Positions 52,598-61,611 of a DNA stretch of 64,000 nucleotides are shown in pieces. The notes below the pieces were generated by a model that did no database searches, was not told the origin of the DNA, and saw only the letters and a program-made list of their open reading frames with translations. Source of the stretch: Reyranella sp. CPCC 100927 (GTDB taxonomy: Bacteria; Pseudomonadota; Alphaproteobacteria; Reyranellales; Reyranellaceae). The translations under genes and the position numbers were made by a program. The DNA lies in the NCBI RefSeq assembly GCF_007859315.1, contig NZ_VOHA01000005.1, positions 124,001 to 188,000 on the forward strand, in the 5' to 3' direction. How positions within the stretch are numbered: the first letter of the stretch is position 1; each line of letters starts with the position of its first letter.

Positions 52598-52885
52598 CTA
52601 CCGCTGGAGTATTTTGAGGTTCGCCAGGGCCTGGACCAGTCTGTCACTGGCGTCGTCTGCTTGTCCTCGCCGACGCAGCACGCTCGCCTGGCGCATCGCC
52701 CACCGGACGTCGCGCAACCACGTCTCGTCGCGCCTGGCACTGCTGGCGTCGATCCAATCGATGACCTCGTTGGTGGTTCGCAGCCTGACCTCACCGCGCC
52801 GCCCGGGGACGACGACGGGAATCGAAAGAGGTAGCTCGGTCGGTCTGGCCAAGGTTTGCCTCGCCGCAGAGGGAATCCATGCCAA
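52598..52885 (-). CDS. Putative DUF982-like small protein
   Basis: The minus frame reads IPVVVPGRRGEVRLRTTNEV then IDWIDASSARRDETWLRDVR and ASDRLVQALANLKIL, resembling DUF982 proteins. A start is uncertain: the best in-frame codon is TTG 52885, without a clear ribosome-binding site. It may be a decayed gene. Function of DUF982 is not known. Confidence 0.4.
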   Translation of the reverse strand: MAWIPSAARQTLARPTELPLSIPVVVPGRRGEVRLRTTNEVIDWIDASSARRDETWLRDVRWAMRQASVLRRRGQADDASDRLVQALANLKILQR

Positions 52886-52962
52886 GAGTCGGGAATGACC
52901 ATGCAAAGCCCAGGCCAGCCCGTAAACTGCTGCGTTGGGTCTCGTTGTGGATAAGTCGACCT

Positions 52963-54060
52963 CTAGCCGAATGTGAAGGCATAAGCGCGGACACCGGCGT
53001 CGGCGAACTCGATCTCGAAGGTTCGCTCCCCGATGGATCCGGATTGCCGCACGAGTTGATGCAGGCGTGGTTCCTGAACGATGCCCCATCCTTCGGCATC
53101 GATATCCGCACCGTGATCGGCCCGCGGTGGCGCGCCATCGATCTTGACGCGGAAGCGTATGGGCCGGCCCAGCGAGCCCATCACAAGGTGAAGGTCGCGC
53201 GCATGAAATCGATAGGTGATCCGACCCTCTGCTGCGTTCAATGCGACGAGATCGTCTTCCATCGTCCAAGCCCCGGAAAGAGCCCAGTGATTGAGAGGCA
53301 GGCGCGCCGGGATCGTATAGTTGCGGCTCTTGCCGACCGCTGCCCCGCCGGGAGACGAAAAATTGTCCGTCCGCTCATGGCCGACATAATTTTCAGGGCT
53401 CTTCAGATTGGCCCAGTCGGCGGCCGCTTCGGCGCCACGGCCAACGACGGAAGCCGCATCATAGGTGGCACCGCGCGCGCCGGCTTCGTCGAGCAGCCGC
53501 TGAATGACCGCCTCTGACTGCTCGTATCCACCTTCGCCGAACTGATGATGCCGGATGCGACCCTGCGCATCGACAACATAGAATGCCGGCCAGTACTGGT
53601 TTTCGAACGCGCGCCAGATCGCGTAGTCGCTGTCGATGGCGACCGGGTAGCCGATCTTCATGTCGTGAACGGCGCGCTGAACGTTTTCGATATCCTTTTC
53701 AAAGGCGAACTCAGGCGTATGGACGCCGACCACCACCAGCCCCCGATCCTTGTATTTATCGGCCCAGGCGCGGACGTAGGGATGCGCGCGCAGCCAGTTG
53801 ATGCAGGTGTAGGTCCAGAACTGGACAAGGACGACCTTTCCGCGCAGATCGGCCGGCGTCAGCGGCGCGGTATTGATCCAGCCGGTTGCACCGGCGAGAG
53901 ACGGCAGCCTGCCCTCAACCGGCAAGTCGCTCGGTTTCGTCCGTCCAGCCTGTGCGCGGGCGAACGTGTTCAGGCCGAGCGGGGTGGCGACCAGAGCTGC
54001 AGCAGCAGCGCCAATGAACAGGCGGCGACGGATCGGCACGGACGTCTCGACGGGGGGCAT
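52963..54060 (-). CDS. TlpA/DipZ-like thioredoxin-domain protein, CINW motif
   Basis: This 365-residue protein has a Tat-like signal (IRRRLFIGAAAAALVATPLG), a thioredoxin-fold domain and an extra C-terminal beta domain (like DipZ C terminus). The active-site region reads FWTYTCINWLRAHPYVRAW, so the resolving Cys of CxxC is Trp. It cannot form an intramolecular disulfide and may act as a monothiol or a binding protein. It is on the minus strand beside ohr. Confidence 0.85.
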   Translation of the reverse strand: MPPVETSVPIRRRLFIGAAAAALVATPLGLNTFARAQAGRTKPSDLPVEGRLPSLAGATGWINTAPLTPADLRGKVVLVQFWTYTCINWLRAHPYVRAWADKYKDRGLVVVGVHTPEFAFEKDIENVQRAVHDMKIGYPVAIDSDYAIWRAFENQYWPAFYVVDAQGRIRHHQFGEGGYEQSEAVIQRLLDEAGARGATYDAASVVGRGAEAAADWANLKSPENYVGHERTDNFSSPGGAAVGKSRNYTIPARLPLNHWALSGAWTMEDDLVALNAAEGRITYRFHARDLHLVMGSLGRPIRFRVKIDGAPPRADHGADIDAEGWGIVQEPRLHQLVRQSGSIGERTFEIEFADAGVRAYAFTFG

Positions 54061-54146
54061 CGGAATTTCTTTCCTTCGGGATGTCGGGCGGCACGCAGAT
54101 GGCGGGCGGTCCGTTGCCGGAGCAACGGGACCGCCGCCGTTGCGGC

Positions 54147-54575
54147 TCAGACCAGGCTGATGGTCACGTCGATGTTGCCCCGGATCGCCTTGGAGTAGGG
54201 GCAGATCTGGTGCGCGTCATCGACCACGGCTTGCGCCAGTTCACGTTCGATGCCAGGCACGCTGACGTTGAGGCGGGCGCGCAGGGAGTAAGCGCCGTCG
54301 GCGAGGTTCAGGTCCACCTCGGCGTCGATCGCAGTGTCCGCTGGAAGCGCGATCTTTCTCTTGCGGGCAGCAAGCGCCATCGCGCCTTCGAAACAAGCCG
54401 ACCAGCCGGCCGCGAAAAGTTGCTCGGGGTTGGTGCCGACGCCCGGCGCGCCGGGGCTTGAGAGCTTGACGTCCAGCCGGCCGTCGCTGCTGCGCGAGGC
54501 GCCGTCGCGGCCGCCCGTTGTGCGGGTTTTCGCCGTGTACAGAACCTTCTCACGCGCTGTTGTCGTCGTGGTCAT
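54147..54575 (-). CDS. Organic hydroperoxide resistance protein (Ohr/OsmC family)
   Basis: This 142-residue protein has the two catalytic Cys of Ohr: Cys61 in SACFEGA and a second in HQICPYSKA. The normal Ohr length and GTNPEQLFAAGW pattern agree. It reduces organic hydroperoxides using lipoylated partners or dithiols. ATG 54575 follows GAGGAGAATC. The operator site (54690-54729) lies upstream, which would place it under the SARP-like regulator; the usual OhrR repressor is not encoded nearby. Confidence 0.9.
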   Translation of the reverse strand: MTTTTTAREKVLYTAKTRTTGGRDGASRSSDGRLDVKLSSPGAPGVGTNPEQLFAAGWSACFEGAMALAARKRKIALPADTAIDAEVDLNLADGAYSLRARLNVSVPGIERELAQAVVDDAHQICPYSKAIRGNIDVTISLV

Positions 54576-54666
54576 GGTGATTCTCCTCGTACGTCTGATG
54601 GCAGTCAGCGCAGCGTTTGCAATGCTGCGCACAACTCGGTCGTGGAACGTCGCGGTTGCCCGACAC

Positions 54667-54672
54667 ATCTAG
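54667..54672 (-). promoter_or_regulatory. Candidate -10 element of the ohr promoter (CTAGAT)
   Basis: CTAGAT on the minus strand lies 19 bases after TAACGGG of the last operator box. The DUF6130 promoter has CTAGAC (55289-55294) at the same 19-base distance. This identical spacing supports both as -10 elements. Confidence 0.5.
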
Positions 54673-54689
54673 GCGCAGACCGCGGCCAG

Positions 54690-54729
54690 AACCCGTTAGG
54701 CGTTGTGAGATCCCGTGAGCGGTTGTGGG
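54690..54729 (-). promoter_or_regulatory. Four 10-bp direct boxes upstream of ohr
   Basis: On the minus strand, four consecutive 10-bp units read CCCACAACCG, CTCACGGGAT, CTCACAACGC and CTAACGGGTT, without spacers. They share C-T/C-A/C-AC with a final TAACGGG and sit about 115 bases upstream of the ohr start. The same layout is found at three other promoters (55312-55341, 58381-58420, 59060-59089). A unit of one helical turn fits a SARP-type activator. Confidence 0.8.
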
Positions 54730-54744
54730 CACCCTCCGCGGAGT

Positions 54745-55218
54745 CTAGTGCTGATGGGGCTTGGTCTGCGGGATCGTGAACGTCACCGTCTGCCGGCATG
54801 TCGCGCACGCGGGAAACAGGCGATGCTCCGAATTGACCAACTGGATGAGTATCTTGTGTTGGCCCGGCGGCAGCCCGACCACGTCGACTGTGTTGCTGTC
54901 GCTTGCATCCGCCCAATGCCAAGGCAGGTCATCGACGCTTACATGCAGATGCCCAATCCGCGGAGATACGGTGCGGGCACCCGCACCGAATACCGGCACA
55001 ATGCGCACGTTCTCCACCCGATATTGGATTTGCACAATGCCCCGGGCCAGCTGATCCGGGAGCGGGGGATCCACGACCAGCTTGGGTTCGGGCTCGTTCT
55101 CGATGGCGTTGTACGGTGAGGGGCCGCGGATCTCCCGCGCGCTCTGAGCGAATGCGCTCGTGGCGAGCATGGCGCCGGCTGCTGCGATGGTGGCAAGTGT
55201 CCTGATGAGCGTTGTCAT
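54745..55218 (-). CDS. Secreted DUF6130-like protein
   Basis: This 157-residue protein has a signal peptide (MTTLIRTLATIAAAGAMLATSAFA) and a domain with IGHLHVSVDDLPWHWADASD and VVGLPPGQHKILIQLVN, the pattern I associate with DUF6130. It ends HQH with CATC just before. Its role is unknown; an enzyme motif is not visible. It has its own operator site upstream and lies divergent from the SARP-like regulator. Confidence 0.7.
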   Translation of the reverse strand: MTTLIRTLATIAAAGAMLATSAFAQSAREIRGPSPYNAIENEPEPKLVVDPPLPDQLARGIVQIQYRVENVRIVPVFGAGARTVSPRIGHLHVSVDDLPWHWADASDSNTVDVVGLPPGQHKILIQLVNSEHRLFPACATCRQTVTFTIPQTKPHQH

Positions 55219-55288
55219 GTGCCTTCTCTCCTCGGGAGATGGATCGGGGCCGCTGTTCCTGAACGCGTCTGAAGCCTGATGCCCAGGA

Positions 55289-55294
55289 GTCTAG
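55289..55294 (-). promoter_or_regulatory. Candidate -10 element of the DUF6130 promoter (CTAGAC)
   Basis: CTAGAC on the minus strand, 19 bases after TAACGGG of the operator boxes, mirrors CTAGAT of the ohr promoter. Confidence 0.5.
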
Positions 55295-55311
55295 ACAGAG
55301 GTCGTGGGAAA

Positions 55312-55341
55312 CGCCCGTTATGGGTTGTGAGACGCTGTTAG
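55312..55341 (-). promoter_or_regulatory. Three 10-bp direct boxes upstream of the DUF6130-like gene
   Basis: On the minus strand the consecutive boxes are CTAACAGCGT, CTCACAACCC and ATAACGGGCG, about 95 bases upstream of the gene start. The last box TAACGGGCG is identical to those at 58411-58420 and 59080-59089. Confidence 0.8.
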
Positions 55342-55504
55342 CGGGCGCGAAGGGGATCAGTCTCGGCCCAGGGCAAACGCGCGCGAGCCGCATCGCGGCG
55401 ATGTCGGTCGTCGATCTGGGGGTGCGGCAACCCGCCATGTCACCGGCTCACGCCATGAGCTAGAGTGCCGCCCGTTTCACGCTGCGGAGGAGGAGGGCAA
55501 CGCG

Positions 55505-58360
55505 ATGGCTGGGCCGTCGGCGCAGGCCGGAGATATCATTTCGTTCGGCCCGTTCAGCTTGTCTGCGAGTAGCCGGCTTCTGATGAAAGGTGGCGCCCCG
55601 GTTGAATTAGGTGCGCGCACGCTCGACATCCTGATCGCGCTTGCGTCGCGTCCCAACGAAGCCATCAACAAGCGGGATTTGTTGGCTCAGGTTTGGCCGG
55701 ATGTCACAGTGGAAGAAAGCAGCCTGCGCTTTCATATGGCACGCCTGCGCAAGGCACTCGGCGATGGCAAAGACGGCGCGCGCTACATCACCACTCTCGC
55801 GGGCCGCGGTTACTGTTTCGTTGCACCTGTCTTACGATCCAGCCACCCGGTCACCGCGCCTGCCGCCGATACGATCCATCTTCCACACGCAAATCTGCCG
55901 GGCCGGCTGGCCCGCATGGTTGGGCGCGCCGACGACGTTCTGGCGATCTCCAAACTCCTGGCCGCGCAGCGGTTCGTCACGATCGTCGGCAGCGGTGGCG
56001 TGGGCAAGACCACTGTTGCAGTCGCCGTCGCGCACGATCTGATTGATGCCTTCGGCGGTGCGGTTCTCTTCGTCGATCTGGGTACATTGATCGCTGCCGA
56101 TCTAACGGTCACGGCGGTGGCGTCCATGCTGGGGCTGCCGGTCCGGTCCGACGACGCGACGCCCAGTCTAGTCCGTCACCTGCGGGACAAGCGGATCCTG
56201 CTGATCCTCGATACCTGCGAACACGTCATCGACACGGTGGCGCCGCTCGCGGCCCGCATCTTCGCCGCGGCACCGCAAGTCCATATCCTGGCGACAAGCC
56301 GCGAGGCACTCAGGGTCGAGGGCGAGCACGTCTACAAGCTGGAGCCGCTGGCCTGCCCGCCGGACGATCCGGCGCTTGCGGCGGAGGTGGTACGCGCGTT
56401 TCCGGCAGTGCAGGTTTTCATGGAGCGCGCTGCAGCGGGTGGCGCCCGGCTTACCTTCAATGATGCGGACGCGTCGGTCGTGGCGGACATCTGCCGCAAG
56501 CTTGATGGCGTAGCGTTGGCGATCGAACTGGCCGCGGGCCGGGTGGGTGCTTATGGCCTGCAGCAGACGGCAGCCCTTCTCGATCAGCGCCTGACCCGGC
56601 TGTGGCCCGGGCAGCGCACCGCCCCGCCGCGCCAGAAGACCCTGCAGGCCACGCTCGACTGGAGCTACGCGCTGCTGTCCGACGTGGAAAGCAAGGTGCT
56701 TCGCCGTCTGGCCGTCTTCGTCGGGCACTTCACGATGGATGCAGCGCTTGCGGTCGTGACAAGCGACAGCATCCATGAGTCCGTCGTCTTTGGTGCCATT
56801 GACAGCCTCGTCGCCAAGTCGATGCTCGCAACACGCCCTGCCGGGGCGATGATGCGCTATCGGCTTCTGGATGCGACGCGTGCCTACGCTCTCGATATTG
56901 GCATTGCCGGCGCCGAATTGGCCGACCTGGCGGTGCGCCATGCGACCTACTACAGGGATTGGCTGAAACAGATCGGTGGTACGGCCCCGGCGCTGTCGGC
57001 GGCGGCGGAACGGATGCCACTCCTGGCCAACCTCAATAACGTCCGGGCGGCGCTGGAGTGGTGCTTCGGCGCGAACGGCAACACCGGCATCGGTCTTGAA
57101 CTCGCCGCCGCGGCCGCGCCCGTGTTCCTGGCAATGTCGCTGCTCCCTGAGTGTCAACGTTGGTCCGAGCGGGCGATCGAGGCATTGACCGACACCACAC
57201 GTGGCGGCACCGAGGAGATGCGCCTGCAGTCCGCGCTGGGCATGTCGCTGATGTTCATTCATGCCAGCAGCGAGAAGGCGCAGCAGGCCCTGGACCGCGG
57301 CCTCGCCATCGCCGAGGACCACGGCGATGCCCTCCATCGGCTGCAGGTCCTGGGTCCGCTGCACATGTTTCACCTGCGCATCGGACACTTCAAGGACGCC
57401 TTGCACTACGCGCAGCAGGGCGTGGCCGCTGCCAAGGCCCTCGACGATCCGGCGGCCCGCACATTGGCCCACGCTCTTGCCGGGATTTCACTGCACGTCA
57501 TCGGCGATCTCGGCGCGGCTCGGGTTGAACTTGAGACGGCGCTGCGGCACAGCCGGGACTCGCAGGGAACGCGGGCGATTTATCTCGGTTTCGACGGCCA
57601 GACGCTGGCCAGCATTGTCCTGGCCCGGAACCTGTGGCTGCAGGGCAGCGCCGCCCAGGCGCACGAACTCTTGCACCAGGCGGTCAAGGATGCGGAGCGG
57701 AGAAATCACCCCGTTACGTTGGCGATCGCACTGATCTATGCCATTTCGACCCTGTTCTGGACCGGCGACCTCGACGGTGCGGAGAAGCACGTCGAGCGGT
57801 TTGTTGCCCATGCCCAACGACACTCCCTGGCGCCTTATCTCGCCGTTGGACAAGGCTTCAAAGGCAGGCTGGAATTGCTGCGCGGCGATGCGAAAGGTGG
57901 GGTGGAAAGCCTGCAGTCCTGCCTGATGCAATTCCATGCGGCTCGGTATGAACTGCTGACCACGCCGTTCAGCGCAACGCTCGCCGAGGGGCTTGCGGCC
58001 CTCGGTCGGCAGGCCGAAGCCATGGCGGTTATGGACGAGGCCATCACGCTGTGCGAGACGGGCGGTGATCTTGTCTATATGCCCGACCTGCTGCGCGTGA
58101 AGGGGCGCCTTCTGCTTGCCAGCATGCCGAGCGGCGAGGGTGCGGAGCAGTGCTTCAGGGAGTCACTGGAATGGAGCCGCCGTCAGGGAGCGCCGGCATG
58201 GGAATTGCGCACCGCAGTCGACTATGCGGCGCTGTTGTCCGATCGGGGAGATGCCGACAGAGCCCGGGCGCTTCTGCGGCCGGTATTCGAGCCATTCGCG
58301 GAGGGCTTGGATACGGCAGATGCGCGATCTGCCGCGCGCCTATTGGCGAGCTTGGGGTAG
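55505..58360 (+). CDS. SARP/AfsR-like regulator: winged helix, NB-ARC-type ATPase, TPR-like tail
   Basis: This 951-residue protein begins with an OmpR-type winged helix (FSLSASSRLLMKGGAPVELG, then ARTLDILIALASRPNEAINK and FHMARLRKALGDG). A STAND-type ATPase follows, with Walker A GSGGVGKTT (about 162-170) and Walker B RILLILDTCEH (about 224-234). The long C-terminal half is helical and TPR-like. Such proteins are ATP-dependent transcription activators. It lies between two box-bearing promoters upstream and two downstream, making it the prime candidate for the box-binding protein. No boxes precede its own start. Confidence 0.9.
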   Translation: MAGPSAQAGDIISFGPFSLSASSRLLMKGGAPVELGARTLDILIALASRPNEAINKRDLLAQVWPDVTVEESSLRFHMARLRKALGDGKDGARYITTLAGRGYCFVAPVLRSSHPVTAPAADTIHLPHANLPGRLARMVGRADDVLAISKLLAAQRFVTIVGSGGVGKTTVAVAVAHDLIDAFGGAVLFVDLGTLIAADLTVTAVASMLGLPVRSDDATPSLVRHLRDKRILLILDTCEHVIDTVAPLAARIFAAAPQVHILATSREALRVEGEHVYKLEPLACPPDDPALAAEVVRAFPAVQVFMERAAAGGARLTFNDADASVVADICRKLDGVALAIELAAGRVGAYGLQQTAALLDQRLTRLWPGQRTAPPRQKTLQATLDWSYALLSDVESKVLRRLAVFVGHFTMDAALAVVTSDSIHESVVFGAIDSLVAKSMLATRPAGAMMRYRLLDATRAYALDIGIAGAELADLAVRHATYYRDWLKQIGGTAPALSAAAERMPLLANLNNVRAALEWCFGANGNTGIGLELAAAAAPVFLAMSLLPECQRWSERAIEALTDTTRGGTEEMRLQSALGMSLMFIHASSEKAQQALDRGLAIAEDHGDALHRLQVLGPLHMFHLRIGHFKDALHYAQQGVAAAKALDDPAARTLAHALAGISLHVIGDLGAARVELETALRHSRDSQGTRAIYLGFDGQTLASIVLARNLWLQGSAAQAHELLHQAVKDAERRNHPVTLAIALIYAISTLFWTGDLDGAEKHVERFVAHAQRHSLAPYLAVGQGFKGRLELLRGDAKGGVESLQSCLMQFHAARYELLTTPFSATLAEGLAALGRQAEAMAVMDEAITLCETGGDLVYMPDLLRVKGRLLLASMPSGEGAEQCFRESLEWSRRQGAPAWELRTAVDYAALLSDRGDADRARALLRPVFEPFAEGLDTADARSAARLLASLG

Positions 58361-58380
58361 TCCGGCTTGCCGGAGGCGCG

Positions 58381-58420
58381 CTAACGACGCCCAACAACAC
58401 CTAACAACGCATAACGGGCG
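58381..58420 (+). promoter_or_regulatory. Four 10-bp direct boxes upstream of the 58466 gene
   Basis: The boxes are CTAACGACGC, CCAACAACAC, CTAACAACGC and ATAACGGGCG, consecutive without spacers. They begin 21 bases after the regulator's stop and lie 45 bases upstream of the start at 58466. After them the sequence CTTCGCCGG is shared with ATTCGCCGG at the next site. Confidence 0.85.
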
Positions 58421-58465
58421 CTTCGCCGGCCGGAGCGTCAGTCTCTCTCCAGCAAGGAGAGAGTA

Positions 58466-59029
58466 ATGAGACATACGATCATCGCCGGTGTCACACTGGC
58501 ACTTTGCGTCCTGGCGGCGACACCGTCGACGGCAGTGACCATTATATCGTCTGAGGGCGTCGAGAGTCGCTACAGCCGCTCTGACTACGTGACCGAGGCC
58601 GACGGCAAGCCGCTCCCGGTTATCGTGCGGGGCGTACCGTTTACCGGCATGACCCAGTCGTCGTTCGACGTGGCGCTGATAAACGTTCTGAGCGCGACCC
58701 GGCAACCGCAGCCGGCCACACGGTTCACCGTCCACCCCATCGGCGGAGATGGCGGGTCTCCATACCGTCTCGTGATGGTATTCGGGCCGTCGGACGGGTT
58801 GGCGTTTGAAACGCAATGCGGAGCACCGGATACGGCTCGGTTCGGCACAATGCCTGCTGGTCAGGTGAAGGTATCGGTTGCCTTGTGCCGGCACGGAAAG
58901 GTGCTGAGTCACGCGATCGCGTCCGCGATGGCGGCCGATGTCGACGATCCAGCTTTCCGGATGCTGTTCGCCGAATTGTTCCTGGCGTTGTTCCCAATCG
59001 ATAGCCCGTATCTCGGCAATGGCGCCTGA
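58466..59029 (+). CDS. Secreted hypothetical protein
   Basis: This 187-residue protein has a signal peptide (MRHTIIAGVTLALCVLAATPSTA) and no recognised domain. It has two Cys (in FETQCGAPD and VALCRHG) that could form a disulfide. AAGGAGAGAG precedes the start. It is preceded by four operator boxes, so it is probably under the SARP-like regulator. Confidence 0.7.
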   Translation: MRHTIIAGVTLALCVLAATPSTAVTIISSEGVESRYSRSDYVTEADGKPLPVIVRGVPFTGMTQSSFDVALINVLSATRQPQPATRFTVHPIGGDGGSPYRLVMVFGPSDGLAFETQCGAPDTARFGTMPAGQVKVSVALCRHGKVLSHAIASAMAADVDDPAFRMLFAELFLALFPIDSPYLGNGA

Positions 59030-59059
59030 CAGTGTCGGCTGCGTGAATCGATACAGGCG

Positions 59060-59089
59060 CTCACAACACCTCACAACACCTAACGGGCG
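59060..59089 (+). promoter_or_regulatory. Three 10-bp direct boxes upstream of the hydrolase operon
   Basis: The boxes are CTCACAACAC, CTCACAACAC (identical) and CTAACGGGCG, 77 bases upstream of the start at 59167. A weaker fourth unit, GATACAGGCG, may precede them. Confidence 0.85.
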
Positions 59090-59166
59090 ATTCGCCGGCT
59101 GCCGCGCCACTGTCTTCCCGGCGAGCAGGCCGTATCGATCGGCCACGACAGCAAGGAGACGAAGCG

Positions 59167-60486
59167 ATGCGTACGACCGAAACCACCGAACCGATCGATC
59201 ATGATCGTCGTCGGCTTCTAGGCACCCTCGCTATGGGTGTCGCCGTCGCCGGTGCCACCGGCATGATTCCGGTACGTCCGGGTATCGCGGCGGGTGGCGA
59301 CGCCATCCGCGCCTTCCGCGTCGATGTTCCGGAGGCGGCGCTGGCCGATCTGCATCGGCGCCTGGCGGCGACCCGGTGGCCGGATCGCGAGACTGTCACC
59401 GATCAGTCCCAGGGTGTGCGGCTGGAGAAACTCCAGGCGCTCGTCCGCTATTGGGAGAAGGGGTACGACTGGCGCAAGATCGAGGCAAAGCTCAACGCGT
59501 TGCCGCAGTTCGTGACCGAGATCGACGGGCTGGACATTCATTTCATCCACGTCCGCTCGCGTCATGCGAACGCCTTGCCGATCATCATCACCCACGGTTG
59601 GCCGGGATCGATCCTGGAGCTCCTGAAGGTTATCGGTCCGCTCACCGATCCCACGGCCCACGGCGGTCGCGCGGAGGATGCGTTCCATGTCGTCCTGCCG
59701 TCGATGCCCGGCTACGGCTTCTCGGACAGACCGCAGGGTACCGGCTGGGGCCCGGACCGCATGGGGCGTGCCTGGGATGTTCTCATGAAGCGCCTGGGGT
59801 ATGACCGCTATGTGTCCCAAGGCGGCGACTGGGGTTCGGTCGTCTCGGATGTGATGGCACGCCAGGCGCCGGCAGGGCTGCTCGGTATCCACGTCAACAT
59901 GCCCCCGACCGTGCCTGGCGATCTCATGAAGGCAATCCTGGCCGGTGATGCGGCGCCAGCCGGCCTGTCGGCAAAGGAGAAGACGGCCTTCGAGTCGCTG
60001 AGCACGTTCTTCGCGAAGAACGCCGGTTACGGCGTCATGATGGTGACCCGCCCGCAGACTGTGGGCTATGGGCTGTCGGACTCGCCGGTCGCTCTCGCGG
60101 CCTGGATGTACGACAAGTTCGCACAGTGGACGTACAGCGGCGGCGAGCCGGAGCGCTCTCTGACCCGGGATGAAATGCTGGACGACATCACGCTCTACTG
60201 GCTGACCAACAGCGCGGTCTCGTCGGCACGGCTCTACTGGGAAAACAACAACAACAATTTCAGCGCCGAGGCGCAGAAGACGGCGGAGATCACCATCCCG
60301 GTCGCGGTGACGGTGTTCCCCGGCGAAATCTACCAGGCCCCCAGGAGCTGGACCGAGCGTGCCTACCGCAAGCTCATCTACTTCAACGAGGTCGACAAGG
60401 GTGGCCACTTCGCGGCCTGGGAGGAGCCGGAACTCTTCAGCGCCGAGCTGCGCGCCGCGTTCAGGCCCCTGCGCCAGTCGATCTGA
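59167..60486 (+). CDS. Epoxide hydrolase-type alpha/beta hydrolase, Tat-exported
   Basis: This 439-residue protein has a Tat-like signal (DRRRLLGTLAMGVAVAGATG) and an EHN region followed by the alpha/beta hydrolase fold: HGWPGSILEL oxyanion region, nucleophile Asp in GGDWGSVVSD and the catalytic His in GGHFAAWEEPE. It hydrolyses an epoxide to a diol in the periplasm; substrate unknown. It is the first gene of the operon behind the boxes. Confidence 0.9.
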   Translation: MRTTETTEPIDHDRRRLLGTLAMGVAVAGATGMIPVRPGIAAGGDAIRAFRVDVPEAALADLHRRLAATRWPDRETVTDQSQGVRLEKLQALVRYWEKGYDWRKIEAKLNALPQFVTEIDGLDIHFIHVRSRHANALPIIITHGWPGSILELLKVIGPLTDPTAHGGRAEDAFHVVLPSMPGYGFSDRPQGTGWGPDRMGRAWDVLMKRLGYDRYVSQGGDWGSVVSDVMARQAPAGLLGIHVNMPPTVPGDLMKAILAGDAAPAGLSAKEKTAFESLSTFFAKNAGYGVMMVTRPQTVGYGLSDSPVALAAWMYDKFAQWTYSGGEPERSLTRDEMLDDITLYWLTNSAVSSARLYWENNNNNFSAEAQKTAEITIPVAVTVFPGEIYQAPRSWTERAYRKLIYFNEVDKGGHFAAWEEPELFSAELRAAFRPLRQSI

Positions 60487-60556
60487 GACCAGCGAACACA
60501 GGGCCTGCCGCGGCGAGCTGCGGCACGCCGCACCTTACCCAAGGACGGAGCTGACC

Positions 60557-61591
60557 ATGTCTGATGTCAATTCACCCGAAGCGATCGACGGGCAACGACG
60601 CCGCCTGCTGCGTTCCGCCGCGTTCACCGTCGCGGCCGCGGGTTTCGGCGTGATCGGCGCCGCGCGGGCGCAGTCGCCAAAAACGGGCGCTACGTCGTTC
60701 ACCGGGCTGAAACAGGTCGACGCCGGCGTCCTGAACGTCGGGTATGCCGAGGTCGGCCCGGCCGGCGGTCCGCCGGTTCTGCTGCTGCATGGTTGGCCGT
60801 ACGACATTCACACCTATGCCGATGTCGCACCAATCCTCGCATCATCAGGCTATCGCGTGATCGTGCCGCACCTGCGCGGCTATGGCACCACGCGCTTCCT
60901 GTCGGATGCAGCCGTGCGCAACGGCCAGCCGTCGGCGCTCGCCGCCGACATCATCGCCCTGATGGACGCGCTCAAGATCGAGAAGGCGGTCGTCGCTGGC
61001 TGCGACTGGGGCGCGCGCACGGCCAACATCATGGCCGCGCTGTGGCCGGAGCGCGTCAAGGCCATGGTTTCGGTGAGTGGCTACCTGATCGGCAACCAGG
61101 AAGCTGGCAAGATGCCGTTGCCGCCGAAGGCCGAGCTGCAATGGTGGTACCAGTTCTATTTCGCCACCGAGCGCGGCCGCCTCGGCTACGAGAAGAACCG
61201 GCGAGACTTCGCCAAGCTGATCTGGCAGCTGGCCTCGCCGAAGTGGAACTTCGATGACGTCACCTTCGATCGCAGTGCGGCGGCGTTCGACAATCCGGAT
61301 CATGTCGCGATCGTGATCCACAACTACCGCTGGCGGATCGGCCTCGCCGAGGGCGAGCCGAAATACGACGCGCTGGAAAAGCGGCTCGCCACGGCGCCCG
61401 CCATCACCGTGCCCACCATCACCCTCGAGGGCGACGCCAACGGCGCACCACACCCGGAACCGAGCGCCTATGCCAGTAAATTCTCGGGCAAGTACGCACA
61501 CCGGAACCTCAGCGGCGGCATTGGGCACAATCTGCCTCAGGAGGCGCCTCAGGCCTTCGCTCAGGCTGTCGTGGACGTCGACAGGTTCTGA
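60557..61591 (+). CDS. Alpha/beta hydrolase, Tat-exported
   Basis: This 344-residue protein has a twin-Arg signal (QRRRLLRSAAFTVAAAGFGV). The fold motifs are LLLHGWPYD, nucleophile Asp in GCDWGARTANI and the His in GIGHNLPQEAP, like epoxide hydrolases or haloalkane dehalogenases. AAGGACGGAG precedes the start. It is probably cotranscribed with the previous gene. Confidence 0.88.
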   Translation: MSDVNSPEAIDGQRRRLLRSAAFTVAAAGFGVIGAARAQSPKTGATSFTGLKQVDAGVLNVGYAEVGPAGGPPVLLLHGWPYDIHTYADVAPILASSGYRVIVPHLRGYGTTRFLSDAAVRNGQPSALAADIIALMDALKIEKAVVAGCDWGARTANIMAALWPERVKAMVSVSGYLIGNQEAGKMPLPPKAELQWWYQFYFATERGRLGYEKNRRDFAKLIWQLASPKWNFDDVTFDRSAAAFDNPDHVAIVIHNYRWRIGLAEGEPKYDALEKRLATAPAITVPTITLEGDANGAPHPEPSAYASKFSGKYAHRNLSGGIGHNLPQEAPQAFAQAVVDVDRF

Positions 61592-61611
61592 ATCTGATCT
61601 TGAGGAACCTG

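Noticed and set aside
56168-57472. Antisense frame inside the SARP-like regulator
   Set aside because: No homology pattern, and it lies wholly within the ATPase and TPR-like coding sequence.
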